This document shows, one piece after another, positions 16,685 to 25,222 of a stretch of DNA of 64,000 nt. Made by a program: the position numbers and the translations under genes. Each line of letters opens with the position of its first letter. The stretch's first letter is position 1. This stretch comes from CAYQJS01 sp964417895 (GTDB lineage Bacteria > Chloroflexota > UBA6077 > SHYK01): the NCBI GenBank assembly GCA_964417895.1, contig CAYQJS010000010.1, positions 1 through 64,000 on the forward strand. Reading direction: 5' to 3'. The notes under the pieces were generated by a model that worked only from the letters and a program-made list of their open reading frames with translations, was not told the origin of the DNA and searched no databases.

Positions 16685-18730
16685 TCATTCGCCCAACGCC
16701 TTCAGAAGCGCCTCTCGTGGGTCGGCGTAGTAGAGCACGCTGAGCTTCATCGCCATCTCGTCCGATAGCTCGTTCAGCTGCTTGCGAGCGGAGATGGGGA
16801 TGAGAAGCGTGGACGCGCCCTTTTCGACCGCCAGCTCAGCGACGGCGACGGCGTTGTGGACGGGATCGATGGTCCCTCCGAGATTGAGGGCGCCGACAGC
16901 GGCGAGCCCCCCTTTCAGGCTCTTCCCGAGAAGAGCGCTGCAAAGCGCGAGCAGTGCCGGGAGACCCAGAAAGGACCCGCTACGTGCCATGTCGAACGCG
17001 CGGAGCTGAACGGTAAATTCGTGCTGGCGCGGGTCGCGGTCGCCGACCAGTTCCTTTGTTCGTGCCAGAAGATTGCCCTCAGCATAGCGAACGCTTTCAC
17101 GGAACGGCCCCGGCGGCGGGACGTTGATGATCTTCACCCCCGACCCTGAGCCGATGTTGACGTCAATGCGGTAGAGACCAGCGTTCTCGTCCGCACCGCC
17201 CGGGCCGATCGCCCAACCCTGTCCAGGTGGCAGGGGATCTGCACCGATGGCGTCCTCGCTGTGGAGCTCGGGCGTCGCTACGAATCGCTCGACCCCGTCC
17301 TCTCCTAGCGTGTAGCTGAAATGGGTGTTACGGAACTCAGCGCTTCCGATCCGCTTCTGCTGCTCCTTGACCCGCCGCCTACATTCAAGGGCGAGACGGA
17401 CGGCCCACTCAATATCCTCGTCGGCAACAGACGCACCACGGTCCGGGTACAAGAGTTTGAGCAGCCCGTCGATCGTTCGGTGAACCGCCGCTGTGTCGCG
17501 GCCACTTAGCGCCCCACCGAACTGGACCCGCCCCTGGAGCGCGGTCAATCGGTTCTCAGCCCGGAGCTGCGACCAGCACTCTGAGAGGAAGTCGTTCACC
17601 AGGCCAAAGTGGTCCGTAAAGAACGAACGGTCCAGCTTTGGAACGTCCCAGCCCGGAACGTAGGCGTGTATGCGATCCATAAAGGCCGTGTCATGGCGCA
17701 TCTCGGGCGGGAGTGGGCCGAGCAGATGCCCGATACGCTGCTGATGCTCCACATCGACCTCGAAGTTCCCTACGAACACGAGGCTCCCCGTGGCCCGGAT
17801 GCTCTCGTGGCCGCGGCTGAACTCACCGGACTCCATATAGCCTTTCATGATGTTGACGCCATCCTTTTGATCGAAGGAGACACCGGGAATCTCGTCGAAG
17901 CACACGACGTCGTACTGGGCGACGAGGCCCCGCTGGCCCGTACTGTTGTTGACGAACATGCGCGCCACGGTCGCCTTCCCACCCGAAATCAAATGCGAAT
18001 AGGGCGAGATTTGCTGGAAGAGATGCGACTTCCCTGTCCCTCGGGGCCCGAGCTCCACAACGTTGTAGTTGCGCTCGACAAAGGGAACCATTCGCAGAAG
18101 CAGAACCTCCTGAGCGCGTGGGGATAGCGAAGCCGGTTCGAAGCCGACGCTCCGGAGCAGCAGGTGCTTCCATTGGTCCGTTGATAAAGCCGAGCGCCCC
18201 TTGGCGAAGTCATCGGGAACGCCTCGTTTGGACAACTGGATCGGACGTAGCGAAACCACGCCGAACGGTCTCCCACCCTTCTCCTGGGCAACGGTCGCGT
18301 CATATGCGAGCTGGACTTCGCCGTAAAAGCCGCCGGTGAGCATCCGCTCGTGGTCCGAGACCAGCTCGGGCGAGATCCGAGCGTCGTTCAACCTGAGGGT
18401 CGGGAGCGTCACCAGGTACGAGTCGGATTGTGCGTCGAGTGGAGCCGTGATCAAGTCGATCAGCTTGACGGTCCCACGTTCGCGCGCCCGCGACTTGAAT
18501 AGCTCCTCTTCGCCGGGGCGGACGGTCCGCTCGCGCATCTGAAGCTCGACAATCCCGAGTCCCTCGGAGATTTCGGCTTCATCCGTGCTTGCACAGTAGC
18601 GACCGAGGAGGAACTCGGCGACGTACTCCGGTACGGGATAGCGCCCTTTGAAGCGGCGGGCCAGATCCTTGCGGACCACATACCCCTCGAACACGCGCGC
18701 GGCGAGTTGATCGAGTGCATCGAGCTCCAT
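16685..18730 (-). CDS. brxL: BREX system Lon-like AAA+ protein BrxL
   Basis: 681-aa protein with the BrxL layout: an N-terminal ~200-residue region, an AAA+ core with Walker A GPRGTGKS (228-235) and Walker B VVCFDE (275-280), and a C-terminal Lon-protease-like domain (about 540-681). BrxL is the last gene of many BREX phage-defence operons and acts with PglZ, BrxC and PglX. In the Lon-like domain the segment aligning with Lon's GPSAG reads GSFLG, and no Lys is seen at the place of Lon's GGxKEK, so the Ser-Lys dyad appears missing (my alignment by eye). The frame is fully open. It is the terminal gene of a truncated BREX locus whose pglZ is decayed. Confidence 0.9.
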   Translation of the reverse strand: MELDALDQLAARVFEGYVVRKDLARRFKGRYPVPEYVAEFLLGRYCASTDEAEISEGLGIVELQMRERTVRPGEEELFKSRARERGTVKLIDLITAPLDAQSDSYLVTLPTLRLNDARISPELVSDHERMLTGGFYGEVQLAYDATVAQEKGGRPFGVVSLRPIQLSKRGVPDDFAKGRSALSTDQWKHLLLRSVGFEPASLSPRAQEVLLLRMVPFVERNYNVVELGPRGTGKSHLFQQISPYSHLISGGKATVARMFVNNSTGQRGLVAQYDVVCFDEIPGVSFDQKDGVNIMKGYMESGEFSRGHESIRATGSLVFVGNFEVDVEHQQRIGHLLGPLPPEMRHDTAFMDRIHAYVPGWDVPKLDRSFFTDHFGLVNDFLSECWSQLRAENRLTALQGRVQFGGALSGRDTAAVHRTIDGLLKLLYPDRGASVADEDIEWAVRLALECRRRVKEQQKRIGSAEFRNTHFSYTLGEDGVERFVATPELHSEDAIGADPLPPGQGWAIGPGGADENAGLYRIDVNIGSGSGVKIINVPPPGPFRESVRYAEGNLLARTKELVGDRDPRQHEFTVQLRAFDMARSGSFLGLPALLALCSALLGKSLKGGLAAVGALNLGGTIDPVHNAVAVAELAVEKGASTLLIPISARKQLNELSDEMAMKLSVLYYADPREALLKALGE

Positions 18731-18815
18731 GACTGCCGTTGGTTACCCCCAGGCCGAGCTTGCTACCTACTTACCACATGGCAAGCTGAGTGGCAAGATT
18801 AGGTGGCATGTTGAT

Positions 18816-20324
18816 TCAGCTGATCGCGGCCCCATCTCCCTCCGGGGAGACGCGGTAGCGCGCGCCCGGTGAACGAGCGCTCGTCGTCGTGAGCTGGACG
18901 CGACCCTCTTCGCGCAGCGCGCGAAGCCAGCGGAGGGTTATCGTGCGACCCACCCCCATGGCGTCGGCGATCTCGTCCCGGGACAGCTCACCATGCCTTC
19001 GCAGCAAATCGAGTATCTCCTCGCGCCTGTCGCCGCGTTCCTTCGCGCGCGAAGGTGGAACGGCAATAGTCGCCGGGAGTTGCAATGTCACTTCGAACGC
19101 GGCAATCCGGTCTACGAACCGTGGTCTTGGCAATCCCGCTCTCTGCAGAGAAGCGAGGACAGCCCCGATGCCGGATCCGCGGTTCTCGCAGACGAGCCGC
19201 CCTTCGTCGGGCGTCGTCGCGTCCTCCAGGAGCTTCATCAGGACCTGGTTACGCGCGGAGGAATTTCCCTCTTCGCCCAGGCGCTCAACCGTCACCGGCC
19301 CAAAGAGCCCGCCAGGATTGATTACGGTCAGTCGGTCCGGGAATAGCTGTACCTGCACCGGGGTTCCCCGGGCCGTGCTGCTCAGATCGCGATGCGCCAG
19401 CGCATTCACCAGCACCTCTCGGACCGCTGGCTCCGGGTACTCCCACTCGTCTTCACGGAACGCGCCTCGGATCACCGCTCGCCGCGCCATGTGCCGCTCG
19501 AGTGCATCCAGTGTCGGGCGCAGAAGCCTCGGGATTGCCCCTTCGAAGCGCCGATTGTCGAGGAACCGTTCGCCCCGCGGACCGGGCTCCCCCAGGATCG
19601 GTGTCGGGTACGCGACGAAGGTGACCGCAAGGGCCGGGAAGAACTGCTGTGGGTAGGCGCCCAGGGCGATGAGGCCACCAAGCGACGGCACCCACCGTTC
19701 GCCGTCGCGCACCAGGACTTTGAGGACCTGGAGGGCCCGCTCATCCGAGAGATCGCGAAAGTAGCTCCGCTCCGGCTGCCGCAAGCGAGCGAGCAGGCCC
19801 TGCACAAGGTCTTGGTCCAGATCGTCCGGGGTTGCTTCAGCTGCCGGCGCCTCATCCTCGCGCGGCTGTCCGCGAGAAGCGAGCATGACCTGCACTTCGT
19901 ACGACGTGAGCTTGCGGTCGCCGTCCGCGACACGAATGAACGCCCCGTTGGTCAGCCCTGCTCCGCGGTAGTAGCAGGGCTTCTGGCCGAGCTCCGTTTC
20001 CGGAATCTCAGCCACGACGACCCGCCTGCCTTCGACTTCGTGGACGTCGATTTCCGCTCGAATCGGTGGCTCTAATTCCCCGCATAGCGTCCCGAGGTCC
20101 TGCATTACTTTGCCCGCATCGGCGACGCCGACGACTTCGAAGCCTGAGGCTTGATCGAGGCCAAGGATGAGGACGCCGCCGCCGTGGGTGTTGGCGAAGG
20201 CCGACAGTGTTTCCCACAGTCGCTTCGGAAGCGCCTGCTCGGCCCGCTTTGCCTCCACATGCAGCGTTTCCGTCTTCACCCTTCGCATCTCTTCGATCAG
20301 GTCCGTCAGCTCCTCCGTCGTCAA
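18816..20324 (-). CDS. AlbA_2 (Schlafen-like) / GHKL-ATPase-like protein of the BREX remnant
   Basis: 502-aa protein of the type often annotated as RecG-like helicase or 'putative DNA-binding domain' protein. An N-terminal AlbA_2 domain (about 15-130, with TETLHVEAKRA and GGGVLILGLD) is followed by a GHKL-like ATPase region (about 300-400: REVLVNALAHRD, ENRGSGIG) and a C-terminal winged helix (about 430-480). It starts with TTG two bases after the pglZ stop (TAA), so it was once co-translated with pglZ. Such proteins are found as accessory genes in BREX loci. The frame is intact although pglZ is not. Confidence 0.8.
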   Translation of the reverse strand: MTTEELTDLIEEMRRVKTETLHVEAKRAEQALPKRLWETLSAFANTHGGGVLILGLDQASGFEVVGVADAGKVMQDLGTLCGELEPPIRAEIDVHEVEGRRVVVAEIPETELGQKPCYYRGAGLTNGAFIRVADGDRKLTSYEVQVMLASRGQPREDEAPAAEATPDDLDQDLVQGLLARLRQPERSYFRDLSDERALQVLKVLVRDGERWVPSLGGLIALGAYPQQFFPALAVTFVAYPTPILGEPGPRGERFLDNRRFEGAIPRLLRPTLDALERHMARRAVIRGAFREDEWEYPEPAVREVLVNALAHRDLSSTARGTPVQVQLFPDRLTVINPGGLFGPVTVERLGEEGNSSARNQVLMKLLEDATTPDEGRLVCENRGSGIGAVLASLQRAGLPRPRFVDRIAAFEVTLQLPATIAVPPSRAKERGDRREEILDLLRRHGELSRDEIADAMGVGRTITLRWLRALREEGRVQLTTTSARSPGARYRVSPEGDGAAIS

Positions 20325-20326
20325 AG

Positions 20327-21104
20327 TTAGCCCCCGACGACCGTGCCAACCTGAGCGCGCACTGTTCCGTCCGGACTCACTATCACGACGGCGGCAGCGT
20401 CGCCTTCCCGGTCGTCTTCGACAAGCAACGACACAGTCCGTTCGTCGCTGAGCTCCCTACCGCCTCGAGCGAGCGAAGTACTCAAGTCCCCGGATCTCGT
20501 CCGAAGATCGGCCCTGAGTGGCGGCCTTGCACCGGGTGCCGTCACCGTGCAACGAAGCCCGCGCCACGTCACGGATTCGATTGCCAGAAACGTCTCATTG
20601 GAAGCCGGCCGGTGAACCGTGAGGATAGGAACCACACACTCCTGCGGACTGATGCCGCCGTGCTCGTACTCGTTGCCAGCTTCATAGCAGTGGATCCCTG
20701 GCGCTACTGCGATACGGACAGAGGGGTCCCATCGCCACGGCACGACCTGCTGGTCGGTTTGCGCGCCGTCCTTGAGTCGGGCGCAGCGTCCCTTCCGAAC
20801 TTCGGTGAGGTGCTCGGGGAGCTCCGCTTTTTGGCAGTCCGCCCGGCAGTAGCAGCCACCCATGGTCAGTCACGACGACGACCGACTTCCAACCATGGTC
20901 GAGGAGCTGTGCAATACGACGCTCGATCGCCCGCAGCTCGCCCCCGACATGGTGGGCTACGCGCCAATCGTGCTCGTGGCCGTAGGCGTCTATCGCCCCG
21001 AGCTCTGTCCAGGCGTGGCCAGATGGGTCGCCCAGATCGTCGCCTCTGCGCTCTCTTGGTGAAATGTTCAATAGCGGGCAAGCACTCCCGGTTGTGACAA
21101 GCAT
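20327..21104 (-). pseudogene. pglZ: C-terminal fragment of BREX phosphatase PglZ, truncated and frameshifted
   Basis: Only the last ~240 residues of PglZ remain. The first part (about 21044-20829) has GDPSGHAWTE, YGHEHDW and the metal-site motif VVVTDHGWLLLPGGLPK. Translation then shifts frame at an A5 run (minus strand, around 20829-20833) and continues as AELPEHLTEVRKGRCARL, HGGISPQECVVPILTV to the stop at 20327. Removing one A restores the frame. Upstream of ~21044 the family similarity ends and a stop lies at 21195-21197, so roughly two thirds of the gene is gone. Similarity is to the 'type B' PglZ group by memory of its motifs. Confidence 0.85.
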
Positions 21105-21311
21105 CGACGAGCCCCCATGCGGGGCGGAGTGTATGACATGAGCGTCCGGAGCCGGCGCAAGCGGTAATGGAGCAGGGGGCAGCCCGCCATGGCCTTACGC
21201 TCCCAGGGCGACGGGCCGAGCGCCACGGGCTCGCTATGCATGGTTGCATCCGAGGGAAGCCCCGGCGAGACTATGGAGTCCCCGTTAGGCCCGAAATGAG
21301 AGTCTGCTCTC

Positions 21312-21836
21312 TCAGTGGCTTTCCTTCCACTTCGCCAGTAGCTCGGCAACCTGGTCGACGTGCTCCTGATAGTGGTCCGTCAGCCAGCCGAGGATGTCCC
21401 CGGCATCGGTGGGGTACGGATCCTGGGCGTCCCCGCCGTAGAGCACGGGCGCCTTGCGCGAGTACTCTTCTGCGGACAGCGCGCGAACCTTACCCTCGAT
21501 GACCTGGTGGGCGCCCCTCATGTCCTGGAACACGCCGGCACGCTCGCCTCCGCCGAACCCCTCGCCGATCATCCGGTCGCGCTCGCGCTTGGCGTCATCT
21601 TCGGGGTCGACGACGCGCACCTGCTGGAAGCCTGCGCCCGTCATCTCGTCGAGCGCGTGTGTGTAGTGAAGGATCACGTCCGTGACGTGCACCACAAGGC
21701 CGCCAAGCGTGTAATCCTCGCCCTGGGGCACGTACCTCAGGGCTTCGTCGGGAACAGCGTCGTAGCTCTTCTGGTACTCGTCGCGCAATCGGTTGAAGTT
21801 GCCTAGCACAGTGTCTCGACCTGCCGCCTCACTCAT
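21312..21836 (-). CDS. DinB-family (four-helix metal-binding) protein
   Basis: 174-aa protein. The DinB-like fold is suggested by the first His in GGLVVHVTDV and the HYQEHVDQV motif near the C-terminus, which supply the three His metal ligands. Members include thiol-dependent transferases and damage-induced proteins; the substrate here is unknown. A good AGGAGA site precedes the ATG. It lies upstream of the BREX remnant and is not part of it. Confidence 0.8.
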   Translation of the reverse strand: MSEAAGRDTVLGNFNRLRDEYQKSYDAVPDEALRYVPQGEDYTLGGLVVHVTDVILHYTHALDEMTGAGFQQVRVVDPEDDAKRERDRMIGEGFGGGERAGVFQDMRGAHQVIEGKVRALSAEEYSRKAPVLYGGDAQDPYPTDAGDILGWLTDHYQEHVDQVAELLAKWKESH

Positions 21837-21935
21837 GCTCGTCTCCTTCCGGTTCGTCCAACGAGCCGGGATGTTAACAGACTCACGACTTCACGCTCAT
21901 AGCAACCGGCGACGGCGCGGCTCGTCCCGGCCCCG

Positions 21936-22080
21936 GTGACGCGGGGACACGCAGACGCGGAGACACGGGGACGCGCAGACGCTGGGACACGGGGACACGC
22001 GTTTGAGAGTGTCCGGTCTCAACCTCGCCGCCTCTTCCCGTCGCCGGGTCCCCCGTCACCGCGTCTCCCCGTCACCGCGT
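21936..22080. repeat. Intergenic tandem repeats (GGGACACG and CCCGTCACCG types)
   Basis: Degenerate 7-8 bp GGGACAC/GCAGACG units (21936-22000) followed by 16-bp CGTCTCCCCGTCACCG units (about 22035-22090) in the gap between DinB and GT4, running into the GT4 3' end. Confidence 0.75.
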
Positions 22081-23355
22081 CTTCCCGTCACCGACCTCGC
22101 CTCCCGCGAGGGCCGATTCGTACCAGGGCAGCAGCGCGTGAGCGGTGCAGCCCCATTGCCACCGCCCCGAGCCCGCCTGGAGCCGAGCACTCAGCTCAGC
22201 TCTCAGGGCTGGGGCGTCCAGCAAATCCCCGACACGCTGGCGGAAACCGGTCGCGTCTCCTGGGGCTGTCAGGCAGCGGGTGAACCCTTCAAGGTAGGCC
22301 GGCGCCTCACCCACCGCCTCAGCAACAAGAGGCACGCCGAGTGCCATGAGCTGGGGGATCTTGGACGGGCAGCGAGCGCGATTCACGAGATCATCGTCCA
22401 GGGGGTAGACGGCCACTGCCGTCTCGCTGCGCGCAGCCAGGTAGCTCTTGGCACGTTGGGGATCGTATGCGACCCAGTCGATCTGGCCGGCGACGCCGAG
22501 CGCTGCGAAGGCCCCCGCGAGAGCGGCCTGGCCGCCCGCCTCCAGCTCGTCACCGAGCACCGCCAGCCGGAGGCTCGGCCTCGAGCGGAGGATAGGCGCC
22601 AGCAGCGCCGTGGCGCGGCCTGGCGAGGCCTCCGTATAGCGGGTGTACCACACGAGCTGGGGGTCGGGGGTCGGGGGTCGGGGGTCGGCTGGCCGGCTCG
22701 CACTTTGCGCTGTCCGCAGCCCTCTGTGCTCTGTCCTCTGTCCCCTGTCCCCTTCGTCGTGGCCGTTGGGGATGCGCAGGATGTGCTCAGCGGGAACGCC
22801 GAGGCCGCGCACAAACGCTTCGAGTCGGCGGCTGGCGACGGTGATGCGGTGGGCGGCCCGCAGCGTGGCGCTCTCTTGCACATCGCGCAGCCAACCGCCA
22901 ATCGCCATGCCTCGCCGTCCAGCCCACCCCTTCCGGCCTTCGAGATCGTCGGCATCCACGACCACGAGGGGGCCCCCCGCCTTTCGAGCGGCGAGCCGCT
23001 GCGCGAGCACCCCGCTGTAGCCGATGGGCTTGAAGGCATGCACGACGTCCGGTTCGAAAGATCGAAGCTCGCTGAGCATGTCCCTCAGGATAACGGGCAC
23101 CCGCATCGGGCCATGGCCCAGCCGCGTGTGGGCGATCTCCACGCCGCGATCCGTCCATCGTTTCCCGGCATTGGTCGGGTCATCCCATGGCGGAATGAGC
23201 AGGCGGACGGTGGCCCCCTGCGCGGCGAGAACTCTCGCGATGGGCAGAACCCGCGCGATGCTGGTCCCTTTGGGCCGAAGCCCAAAGGGTGCGATTATAG
23301 CGACCCTCAGGGAACGACGGAGTGGCGAGGAGTGAGGCTCGACGGGCGCCGACAT
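22072..23355 (-). CDS. GT4-type glycosyltransferase with repeat insertion between lobes
   Basis: 427-aa GT-B glycosyltransferase. The N-lobe begins LRVAIIAPFGLRPKGTSIARVLPIA and includes the DVVHAFKPIGYSG stretch; the C-lobe holds PLDDDLVNRARCPSKIPQLMALGVP, matching the donor-site helix. The lobe linker (about residues 199-232, GDRGQRTEHRGLRTAQ then Pro-rich) is encoded by heptamer repeats, a place where extra residues would be tolerated. It follows glmS by 19 bp in the same direction, so it is likely co-transcribed and may use a GlcNAc-type donor (inference). Confidence 0.8.
   Translation of the reverse strand: MSAPVEPHSSPLRRSLRVAIIAPFGLRPKGTSIARVLPIARVLAAQGATVRLLIPPWDDPTNAGKRWTDRGVEIAHTRLGHGPMRVPVILRDMLSELRSFEPDVVHAFKPIGYSGVLAQRLAARKAGGPLVVVDADDLEGRKGWAGRRGMAIGGWLRDVQESATLRAAHRITVASRRLEAFVRGLGVPAEHILRIPNGHDEGDRGQRTEHRGLRTAQSASRPADPRPPTPDPQLVWYTRYTEASPGRATALLAPILRSRPSLRLAVLGDELEAGGQAALAGAFAALGVAGQIDWVAYDPQRAKSYLAARSETAVAVYPLDDDLVNRARCPSKIPQLMALGVPLVAEAVGEAPAYLEGFTRCLTAPGDATGFRQRVGDLLDAPALRAELSARLQAGSGRWQWGCTAHALLPWYESALAGGEVGDGKTR
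22657..22760. repeat. Heptanucleotide repeats inside the GT4 gene
   Basis: Four GGGGGTC units (22657-22690), then CTCTGTC/CCCTGTC units (22724-22760). The same two repeat types occur in trpG and trpC. Confidence 0.85.
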
Positions 23356-23374
23356 GGGCGTCGCCTTTAACGCG

Positions 23375-25222
23375 CTATTCGACCGTGACGGACTTGGCGA
23401 GGTTGCGGGGCTTGTCTACATCGCAGCCTCTGGCCACCGCGGCGTAGTACGCCAGGAGTTGCATGGGAACAACGTTCACAATCGGAGAGATCAGCTCCGG
23501 AGTGGCGGGCACGTAAATGACCTCGTCGGCATGGCCAGCGATGCGGTCCTCGCCTCGCGCCGCGATGGCGATGATGTGCCCGCCGCGCGCGCGCACCTCC
23601 TCCACATTGCTGATGAGCTTGTCCAGCGTCGCGGACTGCGTGGCGAGCACGACCACGAGTGATCCTGGCTCGACCAGCGCCAGGGGCCCGTGCTTCAGCT
23701 CGCCTGCCGGGTACCCTTCGGCCTGAATGTAGGAGATCTCCTTCAGCTTCAAGGCGCCCTCTAGAGCGGTGGGGTAGCCCACGCCGCGCCCCAGGAAGAG
23801 GAGTCGGTCCACGTGCGCGTGCGTCTCGGCGATGCGGGCCGCATCCTCGGCCGTGCCCAGGGCTTCGCTCACGCATCGCGGGAGCCGCGGCAACGCTCGC
23901 AACGCCTCCGAGACAGAGGCGGATCGGGGTGCTCCCGTGGTCGTGGCCAGGGCCAGCCCAAGCAGTAGGAGCGATGCCACCTCGCCCGTGAAGGTCTTGG
24001 AAGCCACAACGGCAATCTCGGGGCCGGAGCGCTGGTACATCACGGCATCCGCGAGGGTGGTGATGGCGCTGCCCACGGTGTTGGTAACCGCCAGCCGCTG
24101 GGCGCCCATCTCACCTGCCAACTCGAACGCAGCCAGCGTATCGGCCGTCTCGCCGCTCTGGCTCACGGCTACACACAGCACCGAGGCATCGATGACAGGA
24201 TCGCGGTAGCGAAACTCGGAGGCGATGTCGACCTCGACGGGGAGGCGCAGCCACGCCTCAAAGGCGTAGCGCGCCATCAGGCAGGCGTGAAAGGCGCTGC
24301 CGCAGCCGGTGAGCACCACCCGCCGGATGCGCCCCACGTCTATCTGCGCCAGCTCCGGCAGCTCGACCCTGCCGTCCACCAGCCGCCCCGCGAGCGTCCG
24401 CTCCAGCGCTTCCGGCTGCTCGTAGACCTCCTTGAGGAAAAAGTGCGGGTACCCTTCCTTTTCGGCAGCAGACTGATCCCACGTAACCTCATCGATCGTC
24501 CGCTCGCATCGCTCGCCGGCGCGGTCAAAGACTTCGACGCGGTCGGCACGCACGGCCACGAGGTCGCCCTCCTGGAGACGGATCACCCGGCGCGTCTGCC
24601 CGAGCACTGCGGGCACGTCAGAAGCGATGAAATTGCCATCGGCGGCAACCCCAACGATGAGGGGAGCGCGGTTGCGCGCGCCCACGATCAAGTCCGGCTC
24701 GTCGAGCGACACCGCGGCGATGGCGTACAGCCCGCGCACATCGCCCAGGGCGCGGCGGCACGCCGCGGCGAGATCAGCGCCACGGCGATCACCCGCGCTA
24801 GGGTCCCGCAGCTCGCTCTCGATCAGGTGGGCGAGGACTTCCGTGTCGGTCTCCGACGTGAACCTGTGACCCTCTCGCTCGAGGCGGGAGCGGAGCTCGG
24901 CATAGTTCTCCACGACGCCGTTGTGCACGACACACAGCCTTCCGGTGCAATCGACGTGGGGGTGCGCATTCTCGTCCGACGGGCGACCGTGTGTGGCCCA
25001 TCGGGTGTGGCCGATGCCCACAGTGCCCACGGGGGTGTCGCGCTCGATCATCTCGGCGAGACAAGCAAGCTTTCCGACAGCTTTCCGAATCTCGAGCTCG
25101 CCCGTCGGCGAGATTACGGCGATCCCGGCGGAGTCGTAGCCGCGATACTCCAGATGGCGTAGCCCATCCAGCAGCAGCGGCACACATGGCTGCGAGCCGA
25201 CGTACCCTATGATGCCGCACAT
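23375..25222 (-). CDS. glmS: Glutamine-fructose-6-phosphate aminotransferase
   Basis: First committed step to UDP-GlcNAc for peptidoglycan. 615 aa from ATG 25222, giving the N-terminal Cys nucleophile after Met removal (MCGIIGYVG). The glutaminase domain (about 1-240) is followed by two SIS domains, with the C-terminal DKPRNLAKSVTVE as in the family. It overlaps the DUF512 gene by 16 bp. No glmS ribozyme was recognised. Confidence 0.97.
   Translation of the reverse strand: MCGIIGYVGSQPCVPLLLDGLRHLEYRGYDSAGIAVISPTGELEIRKAVGKLACLAEMIERDTPVGTVGIGHTRWATHGRPSDENAHPHVDCTGRLCVVHNGVVENYAELRSRLEREGHRFTSETDTEVLAHLIESELRDPSAGDRRGADLAAACRRALGDVRGLYAIAAVSLDEPDLIVGARNRAPLIVGVAADGNFIASDVPAVLGQTRRVIRLQEGDLVAVRADRVEVFDRAGERCERTIDEVTWDQSAAEKEGYPHFFLKEVYEQPEALERTLAGRLVDGRVELPELAQIDVGRIRRVVLTGCGSAFHACLMARYAFEAWLRLPVEVDIASEFRYRDPVIDASVLCVAVSQSGETADTLAAFELAGEMGAQRLAVTNTVGSAITTLADAVMYQRSGPEIAVVASKTFTGEVASLLLLGLALATTTGAPRSASVSEALRALPRLPRCVSEALGTAEDAARIAETHAHVDRLLFLGRGVGYPTALEGALKLKEISYIQAEGYPAGELKHGPLALVEPGSLVVVLATQSATLDKLISNVEEVRARGGHIIAIAARGEDRIAGHADEVIYVPATPELISPIVNVVPMQLLAYYAAVARGCDVDKPRNLAKSVTVE

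Noticed and set aside
20832..20863. Separate small gene starting at 20863 in the pglZ second frame
   Set aside because: Its first ~11 residues have no similarity, whereas the remainder continues PglZ; it is the frameshifted half.
21105..21311. Missing N-terminal part of pglZ or an attachment site at the BREX remnant edge
   Set aside because: No PglZ similarity in any frame, a stop at 21195, no tRNA and no clear direct repeat shared with 16533-16684.
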